A stretch of 64,000 nucleotides of DNA from Proteinivorax tanatarense. GTDB lineage: Bacteria > Bacillota > Proteinivoracia > Proteinivoracales > Proteinivoracaceae. Positions 38,611 through 48,872 of the stretch are shown here, in pieces (the first letter of the stretch is position 1; each line of letters opens with the position of its first letter). The translations under genes were made by a program, and so were the position numbers. The DNA is taken from NCBI RefSeq assembly GCF_040267685.1, contig NZ_CP158367.1:124001-188000 (forward strand). The letters run 5' to 3'. The notes under the pieces are model-generated. The model worked only from the letters and a program-made list of their open reading frames with translations, was not told where the DNA came from and ran no database searches.

Positions 38611-39810
38611 ATGTCAAAAGAAAAATTTGAACGTTCAAAGCCCCATGTTAACGTTGGAACAATCGGCCACGTTGACCATGGTAAGACTACATTAACTGCT
38701 GCTTTAACAACTGTTATTTCTGCTACAGGTGGAGCTGATAAAATGGCGTATGATGCTATTGATAAAGCTCCAGAGGAAAGAGAAAGAGGTATTACAATAT
38801 CTACTGCTCACGTTGAGTACGAGACTGAAAACCGTCACTACGCTCACGTTGACTGCCCAGGCCATGCTGACTATGTTAAAAACATGATCACTGGTGCTGC
38901 ACAAATGGATGGAGCTATCCTAGTAGTATCTGCTGCTGATGGCCCAATGCCTCAAACAAGAGAGCATATCCTTCTATCTCGTCAGGTAGGTGTACCACAC
39001 ATCGTAGTATTCCTTAACAAAGCTGACATGGTAGATGACGAAGAGCTTCTAGAACTTGTTGAAATGGAAGTAAGAGACCTACTTTCTGAGTACGACTTCC
39101 CAGGTGATGATACTCCTATCGTTACTGGTTCTGCTCTTAAAGCTTTAGAGTGTGGCTGTGGAACTAGAGAGTGTGACTGGTGTGGCAAGCTTTGGGAACT
39201 AATGGATGCTATTGATGATTACATCCCAACTCCAGAGCGTGATACAGATAAAGATTTCTTAATGCCAATTGAGGACGTATTCACAATCACTGGCCGTGGT
39301 ACAGTTGTTACTGGCCGTGTTGAGCGTGGTCAAATCAAAGTTGGCGATGAGATTGAAATTGTTGGTCTTCAAGAAGAAACTAGAAAAACAGTTTGTACTG
39401 GTGTAGAGATGTTTAGAAAACTTCTTGATAGCGCAGAAGCTGGTGACAACATTGGTGCACTTCTTCGTGGTGTTAACAGAGAAGACATCGAAAGAGGCCA
39501 AGTACTTGCTAAGCCTGGTTCAATCAAACAACACACTGCTTTTGAAGCAGAGGTTTACGCCCTAAGTAAAGAAGAGGGTGGCCGTCATAAGCCATTCTTT
39601 AACGGTTACCGTCCACAGTTCTATTTCCGTACAACTGATGTAACTGGCGTGGTAACTCTTCCAGAGGGCACTGAAATGGTTATGCCTGGCGACAACGTTA
39701 AAATCGACGTTGAGCTAATAACTCCAATCGCTATTGAAGAGGGATTAAGATTTGCGATTCGTGAGGGTGGCCGTACTGTTGGTGCTGGCGTTGTAACTGC
39801 TATTAAGTAG
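38611..39810 (+). CDS. tuf: Translation elongation factor Tu with a CxCx4CxxC insertion
   Basis: A 399-residue EF-Tu that brings aminoacyl-tRNA to the ribosome. GTP-binding motifs are GHVDHGKTT (about 19-27), DCPGHADYV and NKADM. Between the SALKALE block and the [17 protein letters not shown] block is a cysteine-rich insertion with Cys at about 181, 183, 188 and 191. E. coli EF-Tu lacks it; similar insertions occur in some Clostridia as far as I recall. A metal site is plausible. GGAGG is 8-9 nt before ATG. Confidence 0.97.
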   Translation: MSKEKFERSKPHVNVGTIGHVDHGKTTLTAALTTVISATGGADKMAYDAIDKAPEERERGITISTAHVEYETENRHYAHVDCPGHADYVKNMITGAAQMDGAILVVSAADGPMPQTREHILLSRQVGVPHIVVFLNKADMVDDEELLELVEMEVRDLLSEYDFPGDDTPIVTGSALKALECGCGTRECDWCGKLWELMDAIDDYIPTPERDTDKDFLMPIEDVFTITGRGTVVTGRVERGQIKVGDEIEIVGLQEETRKTVCTGVEMFRKLLDSAEAGDNIGALLRGVNREDIERGQVLAKPGSIKQHTAFEAEVYALSKEEGGRHKPFFNGYRPQFYFRTTDVTGVVTLPEGTEMVMPGDNVKIDVELITPIAIEEGLRFAIREGGRTVGAGVVTAIK

Positions 39811-39837
39811 TTTGCATACGCTTTTTATAAAGTTTAA

Positions 39838-39882
39838 AATAAGGGTGGCTTACAGGTTGTACCTGTAACCCCCCTTATTTTA
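39838..39882 (+). terminator. Terminator of the str operon after tuf
   Basis: A long hairpin: AATAAGGG and TTACAGGT pair with ACCTGTAA and CCCCTTATT, followed by TT. It ends transcription before the separate S10 promoter. Confidence 0.85.
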
Positions 39883-39923
39883 ACTACATAACCGCAAACA
39901 TAAAAAAAGTCAAAAGTCAAGGC

Positions 39924-39952
39924 TTGTTTTTATAATTAAAAAGCGATATAAT
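39924..39952 (+). promoter_or_regulatory. Promoter of the S10-spc-alpha superoperon
   Basis: TTGTTT (39924-39929), 17 nt, TATAAT (39947-39952). The start near 39959 leaves a structured leader of about 107 nt before rpsJ. Confidence 0.7.
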
Positions 39953-39958
39953 ATAGTG

Positions 39959-40065
39959 GTTGTGTAATAGTGACAGCGATGATGCGAAAGGTTGCTCCTT
40001 GAATTTTGAGGAAATTTTCGCGGAGTATGTCCGTTTAAAAAAATGGGCGAAAAGGAGGTAAAAAA
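39959..40065 (+). promoter_or_regulatory. Structured rpsJ (S10 operon) leader
   Basis: GCGAAAG pairs with TTTTCGC to close a hairpin at about 39983-40021 that also contains TCCTT/GAGGA. A second hairpin CGGA-GTATG-TCCG follows, then GGGCGAAAAGGAGG. The structure spans the gap between promoter and rpsJ, with no ORF. It does not resemble the E. coli L4-controlled S10 leader in sequence. A ribosomal-protein-binding control element is inferred. Confidence 0.5.
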
Positions 40066-40374
40066 ATGGCTTCAGAAAAAATTAGAATTAGGCTTAAAGC
40101 GTTTGATCACCAAGCACTAGACCAGTCTGCTGAGAAAATCGTAGAGAACGCAAAAAGAACAGGGGCACAAGTTTCTGGACCTGTACCGTTGCCTACAGAG
40201 AAGAGTATCTATACTATCTTAAGAGCTGTTCATAAATATAAAGACTCAAGAGAACAGTTTGAAATGAGGACTCATAAGCGTCTTATTGACATTTTAGAGC
40301 CAACACCAAAGACTGTAGACGCATTAATGAAGTTGGATTTACCAGCAGGTGTTGATATCGAAATTAAGCTATAA
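40066..40374 (+). CDS. rpsJ: 30S ribosomal protein S10
   Basis: A 102-residue S10/NusE, part of the 30S head and of antitermination complexes. Blocks [10 protein letters not shown] (about 5-14), SGPVPLPT and [14 protein letters not shown] are typical. AAGGAGG lies 8 nt from the ATG. A terminator-like hairpin separates it from rplC. Confidence 0.97.
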   Translation: MASEKIRIRLKAFDHQALDQSAEKIVENAKRTGAQVSGPVPLPTEKSIYTILRAVHKYKDSREQFEMRTHKRLIDILEPTPKTVDALMKLDLPAGVDIEIKL

Positions 40375-40378
40375 ATTG

Positions 40379-40409
40379 AAGACCTAAAAAAGAATTGTAG
40401 GTCTTTTTA
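40379..40409 (+). terminator. Terminator/attenuator between rpsJ and rplC
   Basis: AAGACCTA (40379-40386) pairs with TAGGTCTT (40398-40405), followed by TTT. It lies within what is usually one operon, so it probably acts partially. A weak promoter candidate, TTGTAG-16-TATAGT (40395-40422), overlaps it. Confidence 0.65.
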
Positions 40410-40446
40410 GACTGTTTATAGTACTAATTTTAGGGAGGTGGCAAAC

Positions 40447-41076
40447 GTGAAAAAAGCAATCATTGGTAAAAAACTAGGGATGAGTCAAATATTTGCAGAA
40501 AACGGCGAGGTTGTGCCTGTTACTGTTATAGAAGCTGGTCCTTGTAAAGTTGTGCAAAAAAGAACTGAAGAAACTGATGGTTACTCTGCGGTTCAACTAG
40601 GTTATGGTGAAGTTAAAGAGGTTCGTGCTAACAAGCCGATGAAAGGACACTTTGACAAAGCTGGAGTAAAACCTATGAGACACCTGGTAGAGTTTAAATT
40701 AGAAAATAGTGAAAGTCTAGAGGTGGGTCAAGAGGTTAAAGTGGATTCTTTTGAAGAAGGTGAAGCTGTAGACGTAACTGGCACATCTAAGGGAAAAGGA
40801 TTTGCAGGTTCTATTAAAAGGCATAACTACAGCAGAGGGCCTATGACCCATGGTTCCCACTATCATCGTGGTCCCGGTTCATTAGGAGCTGTAGACCCAG
40901 CTAGAGTGTTCAAAGGAACCAAACTGCCTGGCAGAATGGGTGGCGAAACAGTGACTGTTAGAAACTTAGATGTTGTTAAAGTAGACGCTGATCGCAATTT
41001 GCTTTTAGTAAAGGGAGCGGTTCCTGGCAAAAACGGGAGCGTTGTATTCCTTAGAGATACTAACAAGACAAAGTAG
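40447..41076 (+). CDS. rplC: 50S ribosomal protein L3
   Basis: A 209-residue early-assembly protein near the peptidyl transferase centre. It starts [16 protein letters not shown] from GTG 40447, 8 nt after GGGAGG; the in-frame GTG at 40438 overlaps that site. The [12 protein letters not shown] loop (about 134-145) is typical. Confidence 0.95.
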   Translation: MKKAIIGKKLGMSQIFAENGEVVPVTVIEAGPCKVVQKRTEETDGYSAVQLGYGEVKEVRANKPMKGHFDKAGVKPMRHLVEFKLENSESLEVGQEVKVDSFEEGEAVDVTGTSKGKGFAGSIKRHNYSRGPMTHGSHYHRGPGSLGAVDPARVFKGTKLPGRMGGETVTVRNLDVVKVDADRNLLLVKGAVPGKNGSVVFLRDTNKTK

Positions 41077-41104
41077 TTGAGTCTTGATGAAAGGAGGAAG
41101 TAAA

Positions 41105-41728
41105 ATGCCAAAAGTGGCGATTTATGATATTCAAGGGCAAGTTGTTTCAGAAATGGAGCTAAGTCCTGAGATTTTTGAAGCAAAAGTTAATGAAGCAGCT
41201 GTACATCGAGTAGTTGTTGCTCATCTAGCTGCCAAAAGACAAGGGACAGCATCAACAAAAAGCCGTGGAGAAGTGAGCGGTGGAGGTGCGAGGCCTTGGC
41301 GCCAAAAGGGCACAGGTAGAGCCCGACATGGCACAATCAGATCACCTTTATGGGTTGGCGGTGGTGTTGCGTTCGGTCCTAAGCCGAGAGAGTACCGTTT
41401 AAAGGTTCCTAAAAAGGTGCGTAGACTAGCGATGAAATCCGCGTTAACTACAAAGGTGCAAAATGATAATCTAAAAGTGTTAAAGGCTTTAGAGATCAAC
41501 ACCCCAAAAACAAAAGAGGTAGTAGAATTGCTTAACAACTTAGATGTTGATAAAAAAGCTCTAGTTGTTACTGCAGGCGCTGACTCTATAGTTTATAAAT
41601 CTGCTAGAAATATTCCAGGAGTAAGCACTGCTTTTGTTGATACTCTAAATGTTTATGACATCCTAAACCACAACACCGTGATTATTACAGAAGAAGCGGT
41701 TAAAAAAGTGGAGGAGGTGCTTGGGTAA
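41105..41728 (+). CDS. rplD: 50S ribosomal protein L4
   Basis: A 207-residue exit-tunnel protein. Its extended loop [23 protein letters not shown]-type motif is present at about 47-69. ATG 41105 is 7 nt after GGAGG; upstream in-frame starts lie before that site. Its stop overlaps the rplW start by 1 nt. Confidence 0.96.
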   Translation: MPKVAIYDIQGQVVSEMELSPEIFEAKVNEAAVHRVVVAHLAAKRQGTASTKSRGEVSGGGARPWRQKGTGRARHGTIRSPLWVGGGVAFGPKPREYRLKVPKKVRRLAMKSALTTKVQNDNLKVLKALEINTPKTKEVVELLNNLDVDKKALVVTAGADSIVYKSARNIPGVSTAFVDTLNVYDILNHNTVIITEEAVKKVEEVLG

Positions 41729-42012
41729 TGAGAGATCCCCGCGATATTGTTAAAAGACCGCTTGTTACAGAAAAAACAAATGATATGATGGCTGACAATA
41801 AATATACTTTCGAAGTAGATAAAAATGCTAACAAAATAGAAATTAAAAATGCCATCCAAAAACTGTTTGATGTAAAAGTGGATAACGTTAATACTATGAA
41901 TATGAAGGGCAAATTCAAAAGGATGGGTGTTCACTCAGGTTATAGACCTAACTGGAAAAAAGCAATAGTTACGCTTAGTGAAGATTCTAAACCTATCGAA
42001 ATATTTGAATAG
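41728..42012 (+). CDS. rplW: 50S ribosomal protein L23
   Basis: A 94-residue protein at the tunnel exit that docks SRP and trigger factor. The start [16 protein letters not shown] is typical. It overlaps rplD by one base (TAATG), with GGAGG inside rplD, implying translational coupling. Confidence 0.96.
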   Translation: MRDPRDIVKRPLVTEKTNDMMADNKYTFEVDKNANKIEIKNAIQKLFDVKVDNVNTMNMKGKFKRMGVHSGYRPNWKKAIVTLSEDSKPIEIFE

Positions 42013-42039
42013 ATAAACAAGCAAAGGAGGGAAATTAAA

Positions 42040-42873
42040 ATGGCAGTAAAAGGTTTTAAACCAACTTCCCCAGGAAAAAGGTTTATGACAATTTCTACCT
42101 TTGAAGAGGTTACTACATCAACGCCGGAAAAATCTTTGTTGGCGCCGCTAAAAAAGAAGGCTGGTAGAAATGCTCAAGGTAGGCTAACAGTTCGCCACCA
42201 AGGTGGTGGTCATAAACAAAAGTATAGAATTATTGACTTTAAAAGAAACAAGCATGATATTGAAGCTAAAGTGGCAAGTATCGAATATGATCCTAATAGA
42301 ACTGCAAACATAGCACTTTTGCACTATGTAGATGGTGAAAAAAGATACATTATTGCACCTAGTAACCTAAAGGTGGGAGATATAGTTAAAGCTGGTGAGA
42401 ATGCAGATATCAAAGTAGGGAATGCACTACCGTTGCGCAGAATACCTACTGGTACTGTAATTCATAACATTGAGCTAAAAAAAGGCAAGGGCGGTCAGTT
42501 AGTGCGTTCTGCTGGCAATTCAGCTCAGCTTCAAGCAAAAGAAGGGAAATATGCCCATGTTCGCCTTCCTTCAGGTGAAACAAGACTAATTCATCTGGAT
42601 TGCTACGCAACTATCGGTCAGGTAGGGAATATAGAACATGAAAACATTTCAATTGGTAAAGCAGGAAAATCTCGCTGGTTAGGTAAAAGACCTACAGTAC
42701 GTGGTGTAGTTATGAACCCTGCAGATCACCCGCACGGTGGTGGAGAAGGAAAGGCTCCAATCGGTCTTAAGAGCCCGGTTACCCCTTGGGGACAGCCTAC
42801 TTTGGGTTACAAAACACGCAAAAAGAATAAGTCCAGTGATAAATACATTATTAAAAGGCGTAAAAAGAAATAA
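42040..42873 (+). CDS. rplB: 50S ribosomal protein L2
   Basis: A 277-residue protein needed for subunit association and peptidyl transfer. The conserved [12 protein letters not shown] segment with the functional His (about 226-237) is present, as is the SPGRR-like end. It follows rplW by 27 nt with AGGAGGG upstream. Confidence 0.97.
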   Translation: MAVKGFKPTSPGKRFMTISTFEEVTTSTPEKSLLAPLKKKAGRNAQGRLTVRHQGGGHKQKYRIIDFKRNKHDIEAKVASIEYDPNRTANIALLHYVDGEKRYIIAPSNLKVGDIVKAGENADIKVGNALPLRRIPTGTVIHNIELKKGKGGQLVRSAGNSAQLQAKEGKYAHVRLPSGETRLIHLDCYATIGQVGNIEHENISIGKAGKSRWLGKRPTVRGVVMNPADHPHGGGEGKAPIGLKSPVTPWGQPTLGYKTRKKNKSSDKYIIKRRKKK

Positions 42874-42907
42874 CGCCAACTAATAGGGTGAAGAGGAGGG
42901 AAAAGAC

Positions 42908-43189
42908 ATGGCAAGATCTCTTAAAAAAGGCCCTTTTTGTGATGACCATTTAATGAAGAAAATTGAAGAAATGAACAAAAAGAACGAAAAGAAAGTTATC
43001 AAAACTTGGTCTAGACGTTCTACTGTATTTCCAGAGTTTGTCGGCCATACAATAGCCGTACATGATGGAAGAAAGCACGTTCCAGTATTTATTAGCGAAG
43101 ACATGGTAGGTCACAAGCTTGGAGAATTCGTCCCAACAAGAACTTTTAAAGGTCATGGCGGAGACGAACGCACAAGCGGACTCAAATAG
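42908..43189 (+). CDS. rpsS: 30S ribosomal protein S19
   Basis: A 93-residue head protein beside S13. The start [18 protein letters not shown] and the HDGRKHVPV segment are typical. GAGGAGGG precedes ATG. Confidence 0.97.
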   Translation: MARSLKKGPFCDDHLMKKIEEMNKKNEKKVIKTWSRRSTVFPEFVGHTIAVHDGRKHVPVFISEDMVGHKLGEFVPTRTFKGHGGDERTSGLK

Positions 43190-43220
43190 TGTTAACTAAC
43201 GCTAGAGAGGAGGATTACAG

Positions 43221-43562
43221 ATGGAAGCAAAAGCTGTGGCTCGTTATGTTCGTATAGCCCCCAGAAAAGTTAGAGTTGTCATAGATTTAATTAGGGGCAA
43301 GGATGTTGCAGAAGCTTTGGCAGTGTTGAAACACACACCGAAGGCCGCTTCTCCTCAACTGGAGAAAGTGTTAAACTCTGCTGTTGCCAACGCAGAACAT
43401 AATTTTGAAATGGATGCCAATAACCTTTATATTTCAGAAGCTTACGTTGACCAAGGCCCGACCTTAAAGAGGTTCCGTCCAAGGGCTCAAGGTAGAGCGA
43501 CTAGAATAAATAAAAGAACTAGCCACATTACATTAGTAGTGTCGGAGAAAAAGGAGGGATAG
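43221..43562 (+). CDS. rplV: 50S ribosomal protein L22
   Basis: A 113-residue protein with the long tunnel-lining hairpin; [18 protein letters not shown] (about 80-97) is the tip region where macrolide-resistance changes occur in other bacteria. It ends 3 nt before rpsC. Confidence 0.96.
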   Translation: MEAKAVARYVRIAPRKVRVVIDLIRGKDVAEALAVLKHTPKAASPQLEKVLNSAVANAEHNFEMDANNLYISEAYVDQGPTLKRFRPRAQGRATRINKRTSHITLVVSEKKEG

Positions 43563-43565
43563 ATA

Positions 43566-44246
43566 GTGGGTCAAAAAGTTAATCCAATTGGCTTGAGAAT
43601 GGGAGTTATCCGTGACTGGGATGCAAAATGGTATGCTGGGAAAAAGGATTTTGTGGATACACTACATGAAGATATCAAGCTGAGAAAATACATTCGTGAA
43701 AACGTTAAAAACTCTGGAGTTTCTAAAATTGAAATTGAAAGAGCTGCCAACAGAATAAGAATAACTATTCATACCTCTAAACCTGGTATGGTTATAGGAA
43801 AAGGCGGTTCTGGAGTTGAAAAGCTTAGAAAGAAAATTACAGAAATGGTGGATCAAGCAAACGGCAAAAAACAAGTTCACCTAAACATCATGGAGATTAA
43901 AAGACCGGACTTAGATGCCCAACTAGTAGCTGAAGGAATTGCTTCTCAACTAGAAAGAAGGGTGGCTTTTAGAAGAGCTATGAAACAATCTATCGGACGT
44001 ACCCTGAGAAATGGCGCTGAAGGAATTAAAACAATGGTAAGCGGCCGTTTAGGTGGAGCAGACATGGCTCGTACCGAGTGGTATACCGAAGGTAATGTTC
44101 CTCTTCAAACTTTAAGAGCTGATGTAGACTATGGTTTTGCAGAGGCTGACACCACTTACGGCAAAATCGGTGTTAAAGTTTGGATTTATAAAGGTGAAGT
44201 TCTTCCAAAAGCAAAGGATAAACAAGCTGAGGAAGGAGGAAAATAA
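43566..44246 (+). CDS. rpsC: 30S ribosomal protein S3
   Basis: A 226-residue mRNA-entry protein with a KH domain ([15 protein letters not shown], about 78-92). GTG start with AAGGAGG at the end of rplV, so coupling is likely. The C-terminal end supplies the rplP ribosome site. Confidence 0.97.
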   Translation: MGQKVNPIGLRMGVIRDWDAKWYAGKKDFVDTLHEDIKLRKYIRENVKNSGVSKIEIERAANRIRITIHTSKPGMVIGKGGSGVEKLRKKITEMVDQANGKKQVHLNIMEIKRPDLDAQLVAEGIASQLERRVAFRRAMKQSIGRTLRNGAEGIKTMVSGRLGGADMARTEWYTEGNVPLQTLRADVDYGFAEADTTYGKIGVKVWIYKGEVLPKAKDKQAEEGGK

Positions 44247-44248
44247 AT

Positions 44249-44683
44249 ATGTTAATGCCTAAAAGAGTTAAGTTCCGCAGACCACATCGCGGTGGAATTA
44301 AGGGAAAGGCTCATTCTGGTACAAACGTTGATTTTGGCGAGTACGGCTTGCAATCTCTAGATGCGTCATGGATTACAAACAGACAAATAGAGGCTGCTCG
44401 TGTAGCCATGACACGCTATATAAAAAGAGGCGGTAAAGTGTGGATAAAAATTTTCCCGCACAAACCAATAACTGCAAAACCTGCAGAGACTCGTATGGGT
44501 TCTGGTAAAGGTTCTCCTGAAAACTGGGTGGCAGTTGTAAAACCTGGTAGGGTAATGTTCGAACTTGCAGGTGTAAGTGAAGAGGTGGCAAGAGAGGCGC
44601 TTAGATTAGCAGCTCATAAATTGCCAGTAAAGTGTAAGATTGTAAAACGGGAAGAATTGGGTGGTGAAAACCATGAAGGCTAA
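44249..44683 (+). CDS. rplP: 50S ribosomal protein L16
   Basis: A 144-residue A-site-side protein. The [11 protein letters not shown] start at ATG 44249 lies 9 nt after GGAGG; the next ATG (44255) would be too far. The [17 protein letters not shown] block (about 89-105) is conserved. It overlaps rpmC by 11 nt. Confidence 0.96.
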   Translation: MLMPKRVKFRRPHRGGIKGKAHSGTNVDFGEYGLQSLDASWITNRQIEAARVAMTRYIKRGGKVWIKIFPHKPITAKPAETRMGSGKGSPENWVAVVKPGRVMFELAGVSEEVAREALRLAAHKLPVKCKIVKREELGGENHEG

Positions 44684-44876
44684 TGAAGTTAGAAACCTAA
44701 ATGAAAAAGAGTTGGCCCAAAAGCTAGATGACTTGAAAACAGAGCTATTTAATCTTCGTTTTCAATTGGCGGCAGGACAGTTGGAAAACCCAATGCGCAT
44801 CCGTCAAGTAAGAAGGGATATTGCCCGTGTTAAAACGATTATGCGGGAAAGAGAGTTAGATATTAACACTCAATAG
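44673..44876 (+). CDS. rpmC: 50S ribosomal protein L29
   Basis: A 67-residue two-helix protein at the tunnel exit. It begins [14 protein letters not shown] and has the [17 protein letters not shown] signature (about 26-42). ATG 44673 lies inside the rplP end; an upstream GTG is not supported by homology. Confidence 0.94.
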   Translation: MKANEVRNLNEKELAQKLDDLKTELFNLRFQLAAGQLENPMRIRQVRRDIARVKTIMRERELDINTQ

Positions 44877-44908
44877 CCTTAATATCAGGTGAAAGGAGGC
44901 TACTATAA

Positions 44909-45166
44909 ATGGTGGAAAGAAATAACCGAAAAGTGAGAGTTGGTAAAGTGGTCAGCGACAAAATGGACAAAACCGCTACAGTGGCTGTTGAAACAATGAC
45001 TTTCCATAAGCTTTATGGGAAGAGAATTAAAAGAACCACAAAATTTAAAGCTCATGACCAAGATAACCAATGTAAAATTGGCGATATAGTAAAAATTATG
45101 GAAACTCGTCCTTTAAGTAAGTCAAAAAGGTGGAGAGTTGTAGAAGTAACTGAAAAAGCTAAGTAG
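44909..45166 (+). CDS. rpsQ: 30S ribosomal protein S17
   Basis: An 85-residue OB-fold primary 16S binder. [16 protein letters not shown] (about 13-28) and the [11 protein letters not shown] block are typical. GGAGG is about 9 nt before ATG. Confidence 0.96.
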   Translation: MVERNNRKVRVGKVVSDKMDKTATVAVETMTFHKLYGKRIKRTTKFKAHDQDNQCKIGDIVKIMETRPLSKSKRWRVVEVTEKAK

Positions 45167-45207
45167 TTGATTATAGGTGTACCTAAGTTGAAAGGAGGGG
45201 CTGTAAA

Positions 45208-45576
45208 ATGATTCAACAGCAGACAGTGTTGAATACCGCCGATAACTCCGGTGCTCGTAAGTTACAGTGCATCAAAGTTTTAGGAGGTTCTAAACGTCGT
45301 ACTGCCAATATCGGAGACGTGATAGTGGCTTCTGTTAAAGAGGCAACACCCGGTGGTGTTGTAAAAAAAGGCGAAGTGGTAAGAGCGGTAATCGTTCGCA
45401 CCCGGTATGGAGTTCGCCGTAAAGATGGTTCTTATATAAGGTTTGATGAAAACTCAGCCGTTATAATAAATGATACTAACGCTCCTAGAGGCACTAGGAT
45501 CTTTGGACCAGTAGCTCGAGAGCTTAGAACTAAAGATTTCATGAAAATCGTTTCACTAGCACCAGAAGTAATTTAA
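45208..45576 (+). CDS. rplN: 50S ribosomal protein L14
   Basis: A 122-residue intersubunit-bridge protein, starting [19 protein letters not shown], with the usual [14 protein letters not shown] near the C-terminus. AAGGAGGGG is upstream. Confidence 0.97.
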   Translation: MIQQQTVLNTADNSGARKLQCIKVLGGSKRRTANIGDVIVASVKEATPGGVVKKGEVVRAVIVRTRYGVRRKDGSYIRFDENSAVIINDTNAPRGTRIFGPVARELRTKDFMKIVSLAPEVI

Positions 45577-45594
45577 TTGAGGAGGTGTTAAAAC

Positions 45595-45921
45595 ATGACT
45601 CCTAAAGTACATGTTAAAAAAGACGACAAAGTTGTTGTGCTTTCAGGTAAAGATAAAGGTAAATCTGGCAAGGTACTAAAAGTAATTCCTCGCGATAATA
45701 AAGTTGTGGTAGAGGGTGCTAATATTCAAAAGAAACATGCCAAGCCAACTCGTAACAATCCGCAAGGCGGCGTTATTGAGCAGGAAGCACCTTTATATAG
45801 TTCCAAAGTACAGCTTGTTTGTCCGCGTTGCGATAAGCCTGCTCGCGTTGGAGCAAGGTTCTTAGAAGACGGCAAAAAAGTTCGCGACTGTAAAAAATGT
45901 GGCGAAGTAATAGATAAGTAA
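45595..45921 (+). CDS. rplX: 50S ribosomal protein L24
   Basis: A 108-residue assembly initiator with a KOW motif ([15 protein letters not shown], about 13-27). The C-terminus carries a C-x2-C...C-x2-C set (CPRCDKP and CKKCG), a possible zinc ribbon seen in various L24 proteins. Confidence 0.96.
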   Translation: MTPKVHVKKDDKVVVLSGKDKGKSGKVLKVIPRDNKVVVEGANIQKKHAKPTRNNPQGGVIEQEAPLYSSKVQLVCPRCDKPARVGARFLEDGKKVRDCKKCGEVIDK

Positions 45922-45947
45922 TTTTGCTGGAAGGGAGGTAAACAATC

Positions 45948-46487
45948 TTGGCTAGATTAAAGAGTTTATACCGTGAAGAAATAATCCCGACTATGGTTGA
46001 AAAGTTTGGATATACAAATGTAATGGAAGTGCCATATATAGAAAAAATTGTTGTCAATATGGGTGTTGGCGAAGCAAAGGACAATCCTAAAGCTTTAGAG
46101 GCTGCTGTAAAAGACCTTGAAACAATTGCAGGTCAAAAGCCAGTTATTACAAAAGCTAAAAAGGCAATTGCTGGATTCAAAATTCGTGAGGGCATGAAAA
46201 TTGGCACAAAAGTTACTTTACGTGGAAATAGAATGTATGAGTTTTTAGATAGATTAGTAAACGTGGCTTTGCCTCGTGTTCGAGATTTTAGAGGCGTATC
46301 TGCTAAAGCTTTTGATGGAAGAGGTAACTATACCCTAGGACTTAAAGAGCAAATAATTTTTCCAGAGATTGACTATGACAAAATTGATAAAGTTAGAGGT
46401 ATGGATATAGTTGTTGTTACAACATCTAAAACAGACGAAGAAGCCCGTGAGTTACTAAGAGCGTTCGGAATGCCATTTAAATCCTAG
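45948..46487 (+). CDS. rplE: 50S ribosomal protein L5
   Basis: A 179-residue 5S rRNA-binding protein. [10 protein letters not shown] (about 35-44), [19 protein letters not shown] (about 63-81) and [17 protein letters not shown] are typical. TTG start, about 9 nt after GGGAGG. Confidence 0.96.
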   Translation: MARLKSLYREEIIPTMVEKFGYTNVMEVPYIEKIVVNMGVGEAKDNPKALEAAVKDLETIAGQKPVITKAKKAIAGFKIREGMKIGTKVTLRGNRMYEFLDRLVNVALPRVRDFRGVSAKAFDGRGNYTLGLKEQIIFPEIDYDKIDKVRGMDIVVVTTSKTDEEARELLRAFGMPFKS

Positions 46488-46520
46488 TGGCTGGACCACA
46501 CAAACGAAGGAGGGAACAAA

Positions 46521-46706
46521 GTGGCTAAAAAGTCAATGATAGCAAAACAGAAAAGGAAGGCCAAGTTCTCAGTGCGTAAATACAACCGTTGCAAAATCTG
46601 CGGTCGTCCACACGCCTACATGAGAGACTTTGGAATGTGCCGTATCTGTTTCCGTGAACTAGCGTATAAAGGTGAAATACCTGGCGTAAAAAAAGCCAGC
46701 TGGTAA
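46521..46706 (+). CDS. rpsN: 30S ribosomal protein S14 type Z
   Basis: A 61-residue zinc-binding S14 with CKICGRP (about 24-30) and CRICFREL (about 40-47). GTG start with GGAGGG upstream. This short zinc form is normal in Firmicutes. Confidence 0.96.
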   Translation: MAKKSMIAKQKRKAKFSVRKYNRCKICGRPHAYMRDFGMCRICFRELAYKGEIPGVKKASW

Positions 46707-46736
46707 ACCAGAGTCTAAGGAAGGAGGTTTTTACAG

Positions 46737-47135
46737 ATGACTATGACAGATCCTATTGCTGATATGTTAACCAGGGTCAGAAATGCGAACATGGCTCTTC
46801 ATAATACATTAGAAGTACCAGGTTCAAACATGAAACGCAGTCTAGCGCAAATTTTAAAAGATAATGGCTTTATAAAAGATTTTGAGTGGATTGAAGATGG
46901 TAAGCAAGGTGTTATTAAAATCCACCTAAAATATGGTCCAGATCGTCAAAGAGTTATTACGGGACTTAAAAAAATCAGCAAGCCTGGATTGAGAGTATAT
47001 GCCAGTAAAGATGAGCTTCCTAAAGTATTAGGGGGATTAGGCGTTGCGGTAATATCAACCTCAAAAGGCTTGATGACAGACAAGGAAGCAAGAAAAGAAA
47101 ATGTTGGTGGCGAGGTAGTTTGCTATATCTGGTAG
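46737..47135 (+). CDS. rpsH: 30S ribosomal protein S8
   Basis: A 132-residue primary 16S binder. It begins [17 protein letters not shown]; the C-terminal [14 protein letters not shown] signature (about 107-120) is present. It is the classical spc operon repressor in E. coli; I see no obvious S8 site here. AAGGAGG is upstream. Confidence 0.97.
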   Translation: MTMTDPIADMLTRVRNANMALHNTLEVPGSNMKRSLAQILKDNGFIKDFEWIEDGKQGVIKIHLKYGPDRQRVITGLKKISKPGLRVYASKDELPKVLGGLGVAVISTSKGLMTDKEARKENVGGEVVCYIW

Positions 47136-47172
47136 AGTATAAAGCCCCACATGGAAATAGGAGGTGTGAAAC

Positions 47173-47712
47173 ATGTCAAGAATTGGTAAAAGGCCGGTAA
47201 GCATCCCTTCAGGTGTTGAAGTTAACGTCAATGAAAATAATTTAGTTACTGTTAAAGGACCTAAGGGCACACTTGCAAACCAAATTTCTCCTGAAATGGA
47301 TATCAAAATTGAAAATAACGAAGTAGTTGTCAACAGACCTTCTGACAATAAAAAACACCGTGCTCTACATGGTTTAAGTAGAAGCTTGGTTTCTAACATG
47401 ATTGAAGGTGTAACAAAAGGTTACTCTAAAAATCTTGAGTTGGTAGGGGTAGGTTATAGGGCTTCTAAAAAAGGCAAAAATCTAGTCCTAAATGTTGGCT
47501 ACTCACATCCTGTTGAAATAGAACAACCAGATTCAATTGAAATTGAGGTTCCTGAAAACACAAAGATTACTGTTAAAGGTATTAATAAGCAACTAGTAGG
47601 TCAAATGGCTGCTAGAATTCGTGCTGTTAGAGAGCCTGAGCCATACCTAGCTAAAGGTATTCGATACGAGGGTGAGTATATCCGTCGTAAAGAAGGTAAA
47701 ACTGGTAAGTAG
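47173..47712 (+). CDS. rplF: 50S ribosomal protein L6
   Basis: A 179-residue two-domain protein near the sarcin-ricin loop. [16 protein letters not shown] at the start and [25 protein letters not shown] at the end (each under the family pattern) are typical. Confidence 0.97.
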   Translation: MSRIGKRPVSIPSGVEVNVNENNLVTVKGPKGTLANQISPEMDIKIENNEVVVNRPSDNKKHRALHGLSRSLVSNMIEGVTKGYSKNLELVGVGYRASKKGKNLVLNVGYSHPVEIEQPDSIEIEVPENTKITVKGINKQLVGQMAARIRAVREPEPYLAKGIRYEGEYIRRKEGKTGK

Positions 47713-47752
47713 GCAAAATAAATGGCATAACGGAAGAAAGGAGTGAGCATGG

Positions 47753-48112
47753 GTGAGCCAAAAACTAAGTAAAAACGTTATTCGTTTAAAGCGTCACAAA
47801 AGGCAAAGAAGTAACATTTTTGGAACCCCCGAACGCCCGAGATTAAATGTTTTTCGTTCGCTAAAGAATGTTTATGCACAAGTTATAGATGACAGTACTG
47901 GAACTACTTTAGTTTCTGCTTCTACTCAAGACAAAGAGTTAAAAGGAACTGATGGAAACTCAGAAGGAGCTAAGGCTGTAGGTGAACTTGTTGCAAAAAG
48001 AGCGCTTGATAAAGGGATAGAAACCGTTGTTTTTGATAGAGGTGGATATATTTATCATGGACGTATAAAAGCTTTAGCAGATGCTGCTAGAGAAGCAGGA
48101 CTCAAATTTTAG
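47753..48112 (+). CDS. rplR: 50S ribosomal protein L18
   Basis: A 119-residue 5S rRNA-binding protein, with [19 protein letters not shown] (about 25-43) and [24 protein letters not shown] at the end. GTG start about 9 nt after AAAGGAG; the out-of-frame ATG at 47749 is ignored. Confidence 0.95.
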   Translation: MSQKLSKNVIRLKRHKRQRSNIFGTPERPRLNVFRSLKNVYAQVIDDSTGTTLVSASTQDKELKGTDGNSEGAKAVGELVAKRALDKGIETVVFDRGGYIYHGRIKALADAAREAGLKF

Positions 48113-48130
48113 GAAAAGGAGGGGAACCGA

Positions 48131-48631
48131 GTGAAAAATTTCGACCCAAGCACTTTAGATTTAACTGAAAGAGTCGTAAAAATCAACAGAGTAGCAAAGG
48201 TAGTAAAGGGTGGACGTCGTTTCAGTTTTAGTGCACTTGTTGTTGTAGGTGATGGCAACGGGCATATAGGAGCTGGCATGGGCAAAGCCGGAGAAGTACC
48301 AGAAGCTATTCGTAAAGCTATAGAAGATGCTAAAAAGAAGATGATTAAGGTGCCTGTGGTAGGGACTACTATTCCTCACCAGGTAGACGGTAGATTCGGC
48401 GGTGGTAAAGTATTTATGAAACCAGCTGCTGAAGGTACTGGAGTTATTGCTGGTGGTCCAGTACGTGCGGTGTTAGAAGTAGCTGGTGTAAGAGACATCC
48501 TAACCAAATCTTTAGGATCGGATAACGCCCTTAACATCGTACATGCAACTATTGCAGGATTAAAAGAACTACGTACTGTCGAACAAGTAGCCAAACTGAG
48601 AGGCAAAACTGTAGAGGAAATTTTAGAATAG
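48131..48631 (+). CDS. rpsE: 30S ribosomal protein S5
   Basis: A 166-residue fidelity protein. The [23 protein letters not shown] block (about 20-42) is the loop involved in spectinomycin sensitivity. GTG start with AAGGAGGGG upstream. Confidence 0.96.
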   Translation: MKNFDPSTLDLTERVVKINRVAKVVKGGRRFSFSALVVVGDGNGHIGAGMGKAGEVPEAIRKAIEDAKKKMIKVPVVGTTIPHQVDGRFGGGKVFMKPAAEGTGVIAGGPVRAVLEVAGVRDILTKSLGSDNALNIVHATIAGLKELRTVEQVAKLRGKTVEEILE

Positions 48632-48642
48632 GAGGGTTGAAA

Positions 48643-48825
48643 ATGGCTAAAACGTTAGAAATCAAACTAGTGAGAAGCTTAATTGGGAAGTCAAAAGACC
48701 AAAGAGCAACAGTAAAATCGTTAGGTCTTCATAAGCTCCAACAAGTTGTCACTCAGCCTGACAACCCTCAAACTAGAGGTAAAATAGAAAAAGTTTCTCA
48801 TCTAGTAGAAGTTGTAGAAGGTTAA
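48643..48825 (+). CDS. rpmD: 50S ribosomal protein L30
   Basis: A 60-residue protein starting [16 protein letters not shown], with LGLHKLQQ (about 27-34). ATG 48643 lies 6 nt after GGAGGG; a TTG at 48637 is disfavoured by spacing. Confidence 0.94.
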   Translation: MAKTLEIKLVRSLIGKSKDQRATVKSLGLHKLQQVVTQPDNPQTRGKIEKVSHLVEVVEG

Positions 48826-48872
48826 CAAAACCTCATTTAGTCACCATACCATAAAAGGAGGTGCGAAGCTTA

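Noticed and set aside
39838-39882. Riboswitch after tuf
   Set aside because: The structure is a simple long terminator hairpin at the end of the str operon, with no aptamer-like flanking sequence.
42679-42879. Many minus-strand ORFs of 60-130 codons across the ribosomal block
   Set aside because: They all lie opposite well-supported ribosomal genes, lack ribosome sites and promoters, and have no family features.
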